Positions 43,727 through 52,850 of a stretch of 64,000 nucleotides of DNA are shown here, one piece after another. Position numbers and translations under genes: made by a program. Source of the stretch: Vicinamibacteraceae bacterium (GTDB lineage: Bacteria > Acidobacteriota > Thermoanaerobaculia > Multivoradales > Multivoraceae). The stretch covers positions 1 to 64,000 of the forward strand of contig JAAXHG010000023.1 of assembly GCA_012270995.1 (NCBI GenBank), in the 5' to 3' direction. Numbering within the stretch: position 1 is the first letter of the stretch; every line of letters begins with the position of its first letter. The notes beneath the pieces were generated by a model. The model was not told the origin of the DNA, made no database searches, and saw nothing but the letters and a program-made list of their open reading frames with translations.

Positions 43727-46191
43727 GGCGATCGGGAGCCCGCAAGACCGCGGCGGCGCTCGGCGCCGCCCTGGGCGTCTGCCTGCTCGCGCCGGAGGCT
43801 CGCTCCCAGCCGAGCGGCGGCACCGCCGCCGAGCCGATCACCCTCGAGCGGATCGCGTCCGACCTGGACTGGCTGGGCAACGCGCCCGAAAGGGCCTACT
43901 GGGCGGAGGACGGCGCCTCCGTCTTCTACTTCCGGAAGCGTACGGGCGACCGGAGCCGCGATCTCGTGGAGCTCGAGATCGAAACCGGAGAGACGCGCGT
44001 GGTGGCGCTCGGCGAGCGGGGCGGCGTCGACGCCGGGGGCGGCAGGCTCAGCCGCGATCGACGCCTCAAGGTCTACGCCAGAGAAGGGGACATCTGGGCC
44101 CACGACCTCGTCAGCGGGCAAAGACGGCAGCTCACCCGCACGCACGAAACCGAGAGCGACCCGCGGCCGCTCGCCGAGGGACGGGTCGCCTATCGCCGGG
44201 GCGCTCGCCTGTTCGTGCGCGATCTCGTGAGCGGCCTGGAAGAGGAGCCGTTCGTCCTGCTGCTCGAACGCGATCCCGCGGAGGTCGAGCGAGAAGAAGA
44301 GCAGCAGGCCGGGCACGTGGAGCGCCAGCAGCGACGGCTGTTCGATGTGCTCCGGGTCGAACGGGACGAGAGGAAGCTGGCGCGCGACCGCGACCTGGAC
44401 GAACGACGCAAGGATCCCACGCTGGCCGATCCCGCCTGGTATCTGGGAGACGACGTCGAGGTGCGCCGCCTCTCGATCTCACCGGCCGAACGGTGGCTCC
44501 TCCTCACCACGGCCGGGAAGGCCGCCAGGCCAGGCATGCCGGAAGTCGTCCCGCGCTACGTGACCGACAGCGGCCACGTCGCCCCCGATCCGGGGCGTCC
44601 GAAGGCAGAGGACTTCGAGGAACGGGAAGAGACGCTGTGGCTGCTCGACCGCTCCACGCACGAGCGGGTCGCCCTCGACCTGAGCGCGCTCCCCGGCATG
44701 GACGAGGACCCGCTGGCGGACCTGCGGCGAGCGGCGACCGAGCGCGGCGGGCCGGACGAGGGAGCGCAGACCGTCGCCGCCGGTGACGAACCGGCGGCGG
44801 CCGCTCCAGAGCGACCGGTCCACTTCTGGAACATCCTCTGGTCCGACGACGGCCAGCGAGTGGCGGTGCAGTTGTTCTCCCTCGACTGCAAGGACCGCTG
44901 GATCGCCGAGATCGACTTCGAGTCGCGTCGAATCGTCCCGATCGTGCGAATGCACGATCCGGCGTGGGTGACCCGCGTGTTCCGGGACGTCGGCTGGCTG
45001 CGGGACGGTCGCACCCTGTTCTATCTCTCCGAGGAGACCGGCTACTCCCATCTGGTCCTGCACCCGCTCGACGGGGGCGAGCGGCGGAGGCTCACGGAGG
45101 GGCAGTACACCGTCTCGAGACCCACTCTCAGCCGCGACGGCCGCCACCTCTACTTCACCGCCAATCGCGAGCACCCCGGCGTCTGGGAGGTCTACCGCGC
45201 CGACGTGTCCAGCGGGGAGGTCGAACGCCTGACCGGTTTCGGCGGCGTGACCACCTTCGCCGTCTCGCCGGACGGCCAGCGGCTCCTTCTCACCGTGACC
45301 CGCTCCAACCGCCCGGCGGAGCTGTACGTGCAACCAGCCGAGGCCGGCGCCGCCGCGCGTCAACTGACCCACACGACCAGCCAGGCGTTCCTCGAGACGC
45401 CGTGGGTCGTGCCGGAGCTGGTGGCGATTCCCTCGCCGCACACCGAGCGTCCCATCTACGCCCGGCTCTACCGCTCCGAACAGCCCGCGAGCGCCTCTCC
45501 CCGTCCAGCCGTGTTCCTCGTGCACGCGGCCGGCTACTTCCAGAACGCGCATGCGGGCTGGGAACCGTGGTACGCGAGGGAGTTCATGTTCCACAGTCTG
45601 CTGGTCCAGCGCGGCTACGTGGTGCTCGAGATGGACTACCGGGCGTCAAGGGGCTACGGCCGCGACTGGCGCACGGCGATCTACCGCCACATGGGTGAGC
45701 CGGAGATCCAGGATCTCGAGGTCGGCGTCGACTGGCTCGTCCGCAACCATGGGGTCGACCGCCGGCGAGTCGGCCTCTACGGGGACTCGTACGGCGGCTT
45801 CCTGACGCTCATGGCCCTGTTCAAGAGGCCCCGGCTCTTCGCCGCGGGAGTGGCGATCAACCCCGTGACCGACTGGGGCCACTACAACTATCCGTGGACC
45901 TCCGACATCCTCAACCCGCCGGATCTCGACCCGGAGGCCTACCGCCGGAGCTCCCCGATCGAGTACGCCGCGGGACTGGAGAGCGCGCTCCTGATCAGTC
46001 ACGGGATGGTGGACCGCACCGTTCACTTCCAAGACACCATCCAGTTGGTGCAGCGCCTGATCGAGCTCGAGAAGAAGGACTGGGATCTGGCCGTCTACCC
46101 GCTGGAGTCTCACGGCTTCGTCCACCCAAGCAGTTGGCTCGATCGACTCCGGCGCATTCTCGGACTGTTCGAGACCCACCTGGAGCGCTAG
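43723..46191 (+). CDS. Secreted S9 family prolyl oligopeptidase/dipeptidyl peptidase-like enzyme
   Basis: An 822-residue exported serine peptidase starting at GTG 43723, which overlaps the previous stop by 4 bp. Residues about 50-560 form a beta-propeller (WAEDGASVFYF, VSPDGQRLLLTV), with an unusual highly charged, coiled-coil-like insert around residues 185-230 (EVEREEEQQAGHVERQQRR). The C-terminal alpha/beta hydrolase carries the triad Ser689 (YGDSYGGF), Asp764 (HGMVDRTVHF) and His797 (ESHGFVHP). Likely a dipeptidyl- or oligopeptidase acting on peptide products. The insert is larger than in typical S9C members. Confidence 0.89.
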   Translation: MRRSGARKTAAALGAALGVCLLAPEARSQPSGGTAAEPITLERIASDLDWLGNAPERAYWAEDGASVFYFRKRTGDRSRDLVELEIETGETRVVALGERGGVDAGGGRLSRDRRLKVYAREGDIWAHDLVSGQRRQLTRTHETESDPRPLAEGRVAYRRGARLFVRDLVSGLEEEPFVLLLERDPAEVEREEEQQAGHVERQQRRLFDVLRVERDERKLARDRDLDERRKDPTLADPAWYLGDDVEVRRLSISPAERWLLLTTAGKAARPGMPEVVPRYVTDSGHVAPDPGRPKAEDFEEREETLWLLDRSTHERVALDLSALPGMDEDPLADLRRAATERGGPDEGAQTVAAGDEPAAAAPERPVHFWNILWSDDGQRVAVQLFSLDCKDRWIAEIDFESRRIVPIVRMHDPAWVTRVFRDVGWLRDGRTLFYLSEETGYSHLVLHPLDGGERRRLTEGQYTVSRPTLSRDGRHLYFTANREHPGVWEVYRADVSSGEVERLTGFGGVTTFAVSPDGQRLLLTVTRSNRPAELYVQPAEAGAAARQLTHTTSQAFLETPWVVPELVAIPSPHTERPIYARLYRSEQPASASPRPAVFLVHAAGYFQNAHAGWEPWYAREFMFHSLLVQRGYVVLEMDYRASRGYGRDWRTAIYRHMGEPEIQDLEVGVDWLVRNHGVDRRRVGLYGDSYGGFLTLMALFKRPRLFAAGVAINPVTDWGHYNYPWTSDILNPPDLDPEAYRRSSPIEYAAGLESALLISHGMVDRTVHFQDTIQLVQRLIELEKKDWDLAVYPLESHGFVHPSSWLDRLRRILGLFETHLER

Positions 46192-46272
46192 TAGCGAGGG
46201 CCCGGGCTGTTCGACGATCCTTTGTGGTTCTTTCGACGCGCCTTAGAGACTTGTGGACAGGGCGCCGTCACC

Positions 46273-48354
46273 ATGTCATGCATGGCCTCGGCGCAACGAC
46301 GGGCGCGCGTGGGCCCGGTCCTCGCCGTGCTCCCGGCGCTGCTGTTCGCACCGCTGCCCTTCGCCCCGGCGGAGGGGGCGGACGGCTCGCCGGTCTCGGC
46401 GGAGGCTCGTCGTCTGATTCGCGACGAGCTCCAGGGGCAGGTGGCGCTCGATCACGTGTGGCAGCTCTCCACCTGGGACCGCACGTCCACGACCGAGGGC
46501 TTCCACCGGGCCGTGGAGTACATGCGCGCCGAGGCGGCGAAGGCGGGCCTCGAGGACATCCAGGTCATCCGCTACCCGGCGGACGGAAAGAGCCGGATCC
46601 TCGACACCTACACCGCCTCCTGGGCGTGGCGCCTGGGCGGGGGCTCGCTCACGTACGCGGACAGCGGCGAGCCGGTCTGCCGCTACCTCGACGTCCCGAC
46701 CTGCATCGTCAAGTACTCCTCCGGCGTCGACGCGGCGGCCGAGCTGGTGGATGTCGGCACCGGGCTGGATGAGGCCGAGTGGGCCGGCAAGGACGTGGAC
46801 GGGAAGCTCGTTCTCGCCTCCTCCACCGCTTCGTCCGTGTTCGCCTTCGCCGAGGGGCGCTTCGACATCCTGGGAGTCGTCTCCCACTGGGGAAACTACC
46901 TCCCCGACCGCAGCCCGTTCCCCGACCAGGTGGCCTGGCAGGCGGTGCCGCAGAGCCTGGAGCCCCGGCACAGCGCCTTCTCGATCTCGAAGCGGATGGC
47001 CGCGGAGCTCAAGCGCCGGCTGGAGCGCGGACCGGTGCGGCTGCACGCCCGGATCGATGCCGACCTGGAGAACGGAGAGTACGAGATCCTCAGCGCGGCC
47101 ATTCGCGGCACCGACCTCGCCGAGGAGGAGGTGCTGGTCATCGCGCACCTCAACCACCGCCGCCCCGGCGCCAACGACAACGCGAGCGGCTCCGGCCTCA
47201 GCCTGGAGGTCGCCAGGGTGCTGCGCAGCCTGATCGAGCGGAACCTGCTGGCGCCCCGTCGCACCATCCGGTTTCTCTGGGTCCCCGAGCACCGCGGCAC
47301 GCAGATCTTCCTCCACCTCGACCGGGAGTGGGGCAGGCGCGGCGTCGCGGTCCTCAACAACGACATGGTGGGAGCGGACCAGGCGGAATCGGGGGCGATC
47401 TTCCAGCTCACGCGAACGCCGGGCTTTCGACCCTCCTACCTGCCGGACCTGGTGAAGAGCCTGCTCGAGGAGGTGGCCCGCGAGCAGTACCGGTCGCGCT
47501 GGGGCTCGCGCAATCCGTTCCACTTCGAAGAGGTGGCGTACAGCGGCGTGATCAGTGACCACGCGCACTTCGTCGACAGCACGGTGGCCGTGCCGGCCGT
47601 CATGCTGGGCACCTTCCCCGACAACTTCTACCACTCCAACGAGGACACCGCCGATCACGTCGACGCGACGACCCTGATGCGGGCCGGCTACGTCACCGCC
47701 GCCGCGGCCGCCTTCCTCGCCGACGCCGGGGCCGGGGACACGGTTCCCCTCGCGCAGCTCGTCTGGGGAGCGTCGGCAGCGCGATTCAGCACCGCGCTGG
47801 CCACCGCGCTCAACCGGCTTGGGACCGCGACCGAGCCGGACGCGGTCTGGCGCGTCGAGGACAACCGCCTGCGCCACATGGCGCGGCACGCGGTCGAGTC
47901 GGTGGGCTCGGTACGGCGCCTGGGGACGAGCCCCGCCGGCGAGCGGCGGATCTCGGGCCTCGAGGAGGCACTGCGGCAGCAGGCGGTCGCCGGTCGCGGC
48001 CTGCTGCGTCGCGCCTACGTCGACGAGGCGACGCAGCGTGGCTTGCCGGCCGCGTCGGAGGCCGCTCCGACGGCCACCGCGGCGGCCAGCCGGGTGCCGG
48101 TGCGCACGTTCTTCGGCACGCTGCGCTTCGCCTTCGTTCTGGAGCGCCTCCCCGAATCGCGCCGGGAGTGGTACGAACAGGGCGGCCTCGACGCCATGCG
48201 ACGGGACGCGATCCTCAACTACGCCGACGGCCGACGCACGGCGGCGGAGATCCGGGACGCGGCGGCCGCCGACGTCGGCGCGGTCGAGCTGGCCGGCGTC
48301 CTGCGTTTTCTGGACGACCTGGTGTCTGTCGATCTGATGCGGTGGAGGGACTGA
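46273..48354 (+). CDS. Secreted M28 family peptidase with C-terminal winged-helix-like domain, paralog
   Basis: A 693-residue exported zinc peptidase, paralogous to the gene at 41579. Ligands: His and Asp in VIAHLNHRRPGANDNASGSG, Glu in WVPEHRGTQ, Asp in LNNDMVGAD and His in FYHSNEDTADH. The catalytic Glu sits in PEH rather than the usual TEG, so activity is likely but altered. The C-terminal tail (ILNYADGRRTAAEIRDAAA ... VLRFLDDL) again has a winged-helix-like pattern. The ATG at 46273 is preferred; a TTG at 46222 opens the same frame. A gap of about 80 bp precedes it, the largest break in this operon. Confidence 0.84.
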   Translation: MSCMASAQRRARVGPVLAVLPALLFAPLPFAPAEGADGSPVSAEARRLIRDELQGQVALDHVWQLSTWDRTSTTEGFHRAVEYMRAEAAKAGLEDIQVIRYPADGKSRILDTYTASWAWRLGGGSLTYADSGEPVCRYLDVPTCIVKYSSGVDAAAELVDVGTGLDEAEWAGKDVDGKLVLASSTASSVFAFAEGRFDILGVVSHWGNYLPDRSPFPDQVAWQAVPQSLEPRHSAFSISKRMAAELKRRLERGPVRLHARIDADLENGEYEILSAAIRGTDLAEEEVLVIAHLNHRRPGANDNASGSGLSLEVARVLRSLIERNLLAPRRTIRFLWVPEHRGTQIFLHLDREWGRRGVAVLNNDMVGADQAESGAIFQLTRTPGFRPSYLPDLVKSLLEEVAREQYRSRWGSRNPFHFEEVAYSGVISDHAHFVDSTVAVPAVMLGTFPDNFYHSNEDTADHVDATTLMRAGYVTAAAAAFLADAGAGDTVPLAQLVWGASAARFSTALATALNRLGTATEPDAVWRVEDNRLRHMARHAVESVGSVRRLGTSPAGERRISGLEEALRQQAVAGRGLLRRAYVDEATQRGLPAASEAAPTATAAASRVPVRTFFGTLRFAFVLERLPESRREWYEQGGLDAMRRDAILNYADGRRTAAEIRDAAAADVGAVELAGVLRFLDDLVSVDLMRWRD

Positions 48355-48355
48355 G

Positions 48356-50323
48356 ATGAACCCGAAGCGCCCCGAACTGCTGCTGGTCGCGTTGCTCGCG
48401 ACCTTGCCCTCCGCCTGCCAACAACAGAGCGGGGAGTTCGACGCCGCACGCGCCCACGCCTGGGTCGAGACGCTGGCGGCCGACCGGCTCGACGGCCGGC
48501 GGACCGGCACCGCCGGGGGCGACGAAGCGGCGCGGCTGATCGCCGAGGCCTTCGAGCAGTCGGGGCTCGCTCCGGCCGGCGACGACGGCTCGTATCTGCA
48601 CCGCTTCACCTTTCCCTTCTACCGCTTCGTGCAGCCCGTCCGGCTCGCCATCGACTCGGCCGCTCCCGGCGTGGCGCAAGGCGCCGCCGACGCGCAAGGA
48701 AAGTCGAGCCCGGGCGGGAAGGAACTCGTCTACGGCGAGGACTACTTCTTCCTCAACGGCTCCTCGGCGACGAGCGGCGAAGCGGAGGTGGTGTTCGTCG
48801 GCTACGGCCTGGCGACCTCGAAGCTCGACGAACTCGAGGGCGTCGACATCCGGGGCAAGGTGCTGCTGGCGATCGAGGGCATGCCGCCGCAGAGCCGGCT
48901 CGAACGTCGCCTCGCCGCCAACATCAACAAGGCGAAGCGGGCTCGGGAACTCGGCGCCGCGGGCCTGCTCTTCGTCTCAAATCCGGGCGGGGACGCGGAG
49001 CTGGACCGGATGCGGATCTGGGTCTTTCGTCCCGACAACTACCTTCCCGGCTTCTTCCTCGCCAAGGTGAGCGTTGACGTGGCCGAGGCGCTGCTTGACG
49101 GCCGGGGCGTCGCGCTGAAGCAGCGGCTCGACCGGGGGGAGCACGCGTCGTACCCCACCGGCAGGACGGTGGCCTGGCAGGTGAGCGTCGACTACGTCAC
49201 CGAGAAGGTCGGCGCGAACGTCCTTGGTCTGCTCGAGGGCAGCGATCCCGAGCTCGCCGACGAACTCGTGCTGGTGGGGGCCCACTACGACGGCGGCGGC
49301 GAGGATCCGGACGGCACCATCTACAACGGCGCCGAGGACAACGCGTCGGGGACCGCGGCCGTACTCGAGCTGGCCAGGGTGATGGCGGCCGAGGGACCTT
49401 CCGCCCGCTCGGTGATGTTCGCCCTGTGGGGCGCCGAGGAGCAGGGGCTCTGGGGGTCCAGCCGCTTCATGGAACAGGCTCGATGGCCGCGGGACAAGAT
49501 CGTCTTCACCCTGACCCTGGACAACGTAGGCGTCGGCGAGGACCGCTTCCGTCTCTTCGGCGCGCACAACTTCCCGGAGGAACTCGCGCTGGTGCGCGCG
49601 GGCGTTGCGGAGGACCTCTTCAGCCACTTCAGGATGCGCGGCGCCGGAGGCAGTGACGGCTGGAGCTTCCAGGTTCACGGCATTCCCGCCCTCTTCGCCC
49701 ATGCCGACGCCCCGCAGCCGTACGTGCATACGCCGGAGGACGACGCCGGCACGATCTCGCCCGAGATGCTGCGGGTCGTAGGACTCTTCTCCGCGCAGGC
49801 GCTGCGCGCGGCCGCCGACGTTCCGGCCGGTTCCTACGACACCACCGACCGCCTGGCGCGCTACCTGTGGCGTTACGGCGTCGTCGCCGGCATCGTCAAG
49901 CCCGGCGACGGGCCGGTCGCCTGGGAGACCCTGCGGACCCGTGGCTTCGATCTCGTGCTCGTCGAGCCGGGCGTCGAGCGGCAGACGCAAGCTCTGCGAG
50001 CGAGCGTGCCGGCGTCCGTCAGGGTGGTGAGCACGCCGGCCGAGCTGTCCAACCGGGAGGAGGGGACGCCTCTACGCGTCCTGTTCCTCGGTCCCGGCGA
50101 CCTGGAGGAGGCTCCGGAGTTGGTGCGCGTGACGGCGGCGAGCGAACTCTCCGAGCGTCTCCTCGACCCCGCCGCCGACATCGCCCTCGTGTTCGACGCC
50201 GGCGAGTCGCAGCCGCGCGAGTTCATCCGCCGGCTGGTCGAGGCCGGCGTCGAGCGGGAGCGCGTCGAGGCGCTCCTCGACCGTCTCCGCGGCCACCTCG
50301 CGCTGCGCATCGGGGCCTCATGA
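48356..50323 (+). CDS. M28 family peptidase lipoprotein with PA domain
   Basis: A 655-residue zinc aminopeptidase with a lipoprotein signal (ATLPSAC). PA insert about 130-250; M28 ligands at His310 (VGAHYDGGG), Asp328 (AEDNASG), Glu361-Glu362 (GAEEQGLWG), Asp in TLDNVGVG and His in YVHTPEDD, all canonical, unlike its upstream relative. The last 150 residues form an extra alpha/beta domain without a family name. GGAGGGA at 48344-48350 serves the ATG. Upstream stop is 1 bp before the start. It is likely membrane-tethered and active on peptides. Confidence 0.9.
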   Translation: MNPKRPELLLVALLATLPSACQQQSGEFDAARAHAWVETLAADRLDGRRTGTAGGDEAARLIAEAFEQSGLAPAGDDGSYLHRFTFPFYRFVQPVRLAIDSAAPGVAQGAADAQGKSSPGGKELVYGEDYFFLNGSSATSGEAEVVFVGYGLATSKLDELEGVDIRGKVLLAIEGMPPQSRLERRLAANINKAKRARELGAAGLLFVSNPGGDAELDRMRIWVFRPDNYLPGFFLAKVSVDVAEALLDGRGVALKQRLDRGEHASYPTGRTVAWQVSVDYVTEKVGANVLGLLEGSDPELADELVLVGAHYDGGGEDPDGTIYNGAEDNASGTAAVLELARVMAAEGPSARSVMFALWGAEEQGLWGSSRFMEQARWPRDKIVFTLTLDNVGVGEDRFRLFGAHNFPEELALVRAGVAEDLFSHFRMRGAGGSDGWSFQVHGIPALFAHADAPQPYVHTPEDDAGTISPEMLRVVGLFSAQALRAAADVPAGSYDTTDRLARYLWRYGVVAGIVKPGDGPVAWETLRTRGFDLVLVEPGVERQTQALRASVPASVRVVSTPAELSNREEGTPLRVLFLGPGDLEEAPELVRVTAASELSERLLDPAADIALVFDAGESQPREFIRRLVEAGVERERVEALLDRLRGHLALRIGAS

Positions 50324-52827
50324 ACACGAAGCCGAGCACCCTGGCGTTCGCCTTCGCCTGGGCTCTGGGCGGCGCCATCGCCGGCGGGCCCGCCGCGCAG
50401 GAGCCGAGCCACGAGCGGCTCGACGCTGATCTCAGGCAGGCCCTCGAGGACACCGGGAACGAGATCCCGCTGTTCGTGCTCCTGGAGGAGCAGTCCGGGC
50501 TGGACGAGCGGAGCTGGCGGCGGGAGACCGAATTCCGGAAGGAGACCTGGCGCCGGTCGGTGATCGACGAACTCCAGACCCTTGCCGGCCGGTCGCAGGC
50601 CGCGCTCCTGGACGAACTCGAAGCCGCCGGGCACCGCTCCGCGGAAACGCGCCGCTTCTGGATCGTCAACGGACTCGGTTTGAAGCTCGACCGGCCCGGG
50701 ATCGAGTGGCTCGGACGATCGCCGCGCGTGGCGAGGGTCTACCTGCGCACCGAGAAGCCCGACGACCTGATCGCCACCGAGGGCAAGTACACGCGGTCCT
50801 TCGAGCAGCCGGCGGGCGACGCCTTGACGATCGACGACGTGCTGGCCCACGAGGTGCTGTCGTGGAACCTCACCAGTATTCAGGCGGACCAGGTGTGGTC
50901 GCGGCTCGGGCTGCTCGGGCGCGGCGTCGTCGTCGGGATCATGGACAGCGGCGTCAACTACCGCCACAGCGACTTCCGCTACCACCTGTGGCGCAACGAG
51001 GGAGAGATCGAGCGCAACCTCAAGGACGACGACGGCAACGGCTACGTCGACGACATCTACGGCTTCAACTTCGCCAACGGCAACGGCAACATCGAGGACG
51101 ACTTCTTCCACGGCAACTCGTCGGCCAGCGTGATGGTGGGCGACGGCCGCGGAGGCATGCTCACCGGCATCGCCCCCGGGGCCCGTTTGATGACGCTGCG
51201 CATGTACGACCAGCGCACCCGCCACGACAACCGCACCCTCTGGCAGGCGTTTCAGTACGACGCCTTCGAGGCGCTCCAGTACGCCGTGGCCGAGGGAGCG
51301 CACGTCATCAACATGAGCTTCAGTTGGGAGCCGGCCGAGAAACCGCTCGACGCCGCCTGGCGCCACGCCGCCACGAACGCGGTCGCGGCCGGAGTCGTGA
51401 TGGTCGCGGGAACCGGCAACTGGCGCGGCGCCTATTCCGTGCCGCGCCAGATCCTGCCGCCGGCGAACGTGCCGGCCGTGATCGCCACGGGAGGCCTGAT
51501 GAAGGACGGCTCCCTGCCGCCGCTGAGCAGCCGCGGACCGGTGACCTGGAGCGACGTGCCGCCGTTCAACGACTATCCGCTACCCGAGGGCGTGCCGGAA
51601 GTCGTGGCGCTCAGCGCGCCGTGGGGCAACTTCCCCACCGTCCACTTCCGGCTGCGCGGGTACGAGGTGCTCGGCAACCAGGCGGGCAGCTCGCTCACCT
51701 CGCCCCACGTGGCCGGGGTCGTCGCCCTGCTGCTGGAGCACGAGCCGGAACTGATGCCCGATCAGATTCGCGATCGCCTGATCCGCAGCAGTCTGGACAT
51801 CGGCGAGATCGGCGCCGACCCCTACACCGGGGCCGGCCTGGTACAGGCGTACGACGCCATCATGCTGGGGAGCGTGCCGCTGCCGCGTCTGACGGCGGTC
51901 CGCTTCCGGCAGCCCGAGACGGTTGGGACGAGCGCCGGCGAGTCCGATGACGCCGGGAGCGCCGGGCTGCTCCATCCCGGCAGTCGGGTGGTCGTGGAAC
52001 TCGATGTCGAGAATCCCGGTGCCCCCGACCGCGGCACGGAGCTGGAGCTTCTCGCCGCCGGCGACGCGGTTTCGATCCCGCGGCCGCGCCAGCGGCTCGA
52101 AGCGCTCGGCGCGCGCCAGGCGGTGTCCTTCACGCTGGACATCGCCGCCGAAGCGGAGCCCGGCTCACGATTCCCGTTGACCCTGGTCGTGAACCTCGGC
52201 ACGGCGGGACGCCGGGAGCTGGAGCTCGAGCTTCCGGTGTGGGGCAGCCGGGTCCTCCTGGTGGATGACGACGGCGGAGGCTTCTACGAGACGGAGTGGA
52301 AGAACAGCCTGGAGCGTCTCGGCATGCCGTTCGACCTGCTGTCCCACTGGCCGGAGCCCCGCGCACCCCTCCCCGACCTGGCGCACTACGACACCGTCGT
52401 GTGGATCAAGGGCGAAGAGGCCTACCGGACACTGTCCGAGACCGAAGAGCGCCTGCTGAGCCGGTTCCTTGAATCGGGGCGCCTGATCCTGGCCGGGCAG
52501 AACCTGGCCCGGGACCTCGAAGGGCGTGACTTTCTTCGCCGGCTGAGCGCCAGCTTCGTTCAGGACCGCGTACGACCGGGCCGACTCGTCGGCGCCACCG
52601 GCTCGCTGCTCGACGGCCTCGACCTCGGCTTCTCCACCGGCGCCACGCTACCCGACGCCGTCGCGGCCACGGGCGCCGGCGAGCTTCTGCTGCCGGTGGA
52701 GGATCCGGCGGACAGCGGCGTCGCCGTCGGCACCGAGCACAGCGTGCTGATCACCGTCGAGATCGGTGGGGTGGGCAGCAACGCGGACCGCGATCAGCTG
52801 GTCTCCCGCCTGCTCGGCGGCGCCTGA
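50320..52827 (+). CDS. Secreted subtilisin-like serine peptidase (S8) with atypical His motif
   Basis: An 835-residue exported protease, last in the run, ATGA-coupled to the M28 gene. Signal peptide ends near PAAQ. A prodomain-like N-terminus is followed by the S8 core: Asp209 (GIMDSGVNYRHSD), His264 in FFHGNSSASVMVG, where HGTHVAG is usual, and Ser458 in GSSLTSPHVAG for GTSMAxPH. DDDGNGYVDDIYGFNF is a calcium-binding-like loop. C-terminal 300 residues hold an Ig-like domain and a DUF4350/GATase-like alpha/beta domain (LLVDDDGGGFYETEWKNSLE). The triad is present, but its surroundings differ from standard subtilisins. Confidence 0.85.
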   Translation: MNTKPSTLAFAFAWALGGAIAGGPAAQEPSHERLDADLRQALEDTGNEIPLFVLLEEQSGLDERSWRRETEFRKETWRRSVIDELQTLAGRSQAALLDELEAAGHRSAETRRFWIVNGLGLKLDRPGIEWLGRSPRVARVYLRTEKPDDLIATEGKYTRSFEQPAGDALTIDDVLAHEVLSWNLTSIQADQVWSRLGLLGRGVVVGIMDSGVNYRHSDFRYHLWRNEGEIERNLKDDDGNGYVDDIYGFNFANGNGNIEDDFFHGNSSASVMVGDGRGGMLTGIAPGARLMTLRMYDQRTRHDNRTLWQAFQYDAFEALQYAVAEGAHVINMSFSWEPAEKPLDAAWRHAATNAVAAGVVMVAGTGNWRGAYSVPRQILPPANVPAVIATGGLMKDGSLPPLSSRGPVTWSDVPPFNDYPLPEGVPEVVALSAPWGNFPTVHFRLRGYEVLGNQAGSSLTSPHVAGVVALLLEHEPELMPDQIRDRLIRSSLDIGEIGADPYTGAGLVQAYDAIMLGSVPLPRLTAVRFRQPETVGTSAGESDDAGSAGLLHPGSRVVVELDVENPGAPDRGTELELLAAGDAVSIPRPRQRLEALGARQAVSFTLDIAAEAEPGSRFPLTLVVNLGTAGRRELELELPVWGSRVLLVDDDGGGFYETEWKNSLERLGMPFDLLSHWPEPRAPLPDLAHYDTVVWIKGEEAYRTLSETEERLLSRFLESGRLILAGQNLARDLEGRDFLRRLSASFVQDRVRPGRLVGATGSLLDGLDLGFSTGATLPDAVAATGAGELLLPVEDPADSGVAVGTEHSVLITVEIGGVGSNADRDQLVSRLLGGA

Positions 52828-52850
52828 TCCCCGTCCGGGTCGCCCGCGCG

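Noticed and set aside
46222-46272. TTG-initiated extension of the second M28 peptidase.
   Set aside because: It would put 17 residues in front of the signal peptide; the ATG at 46273 is simpler.
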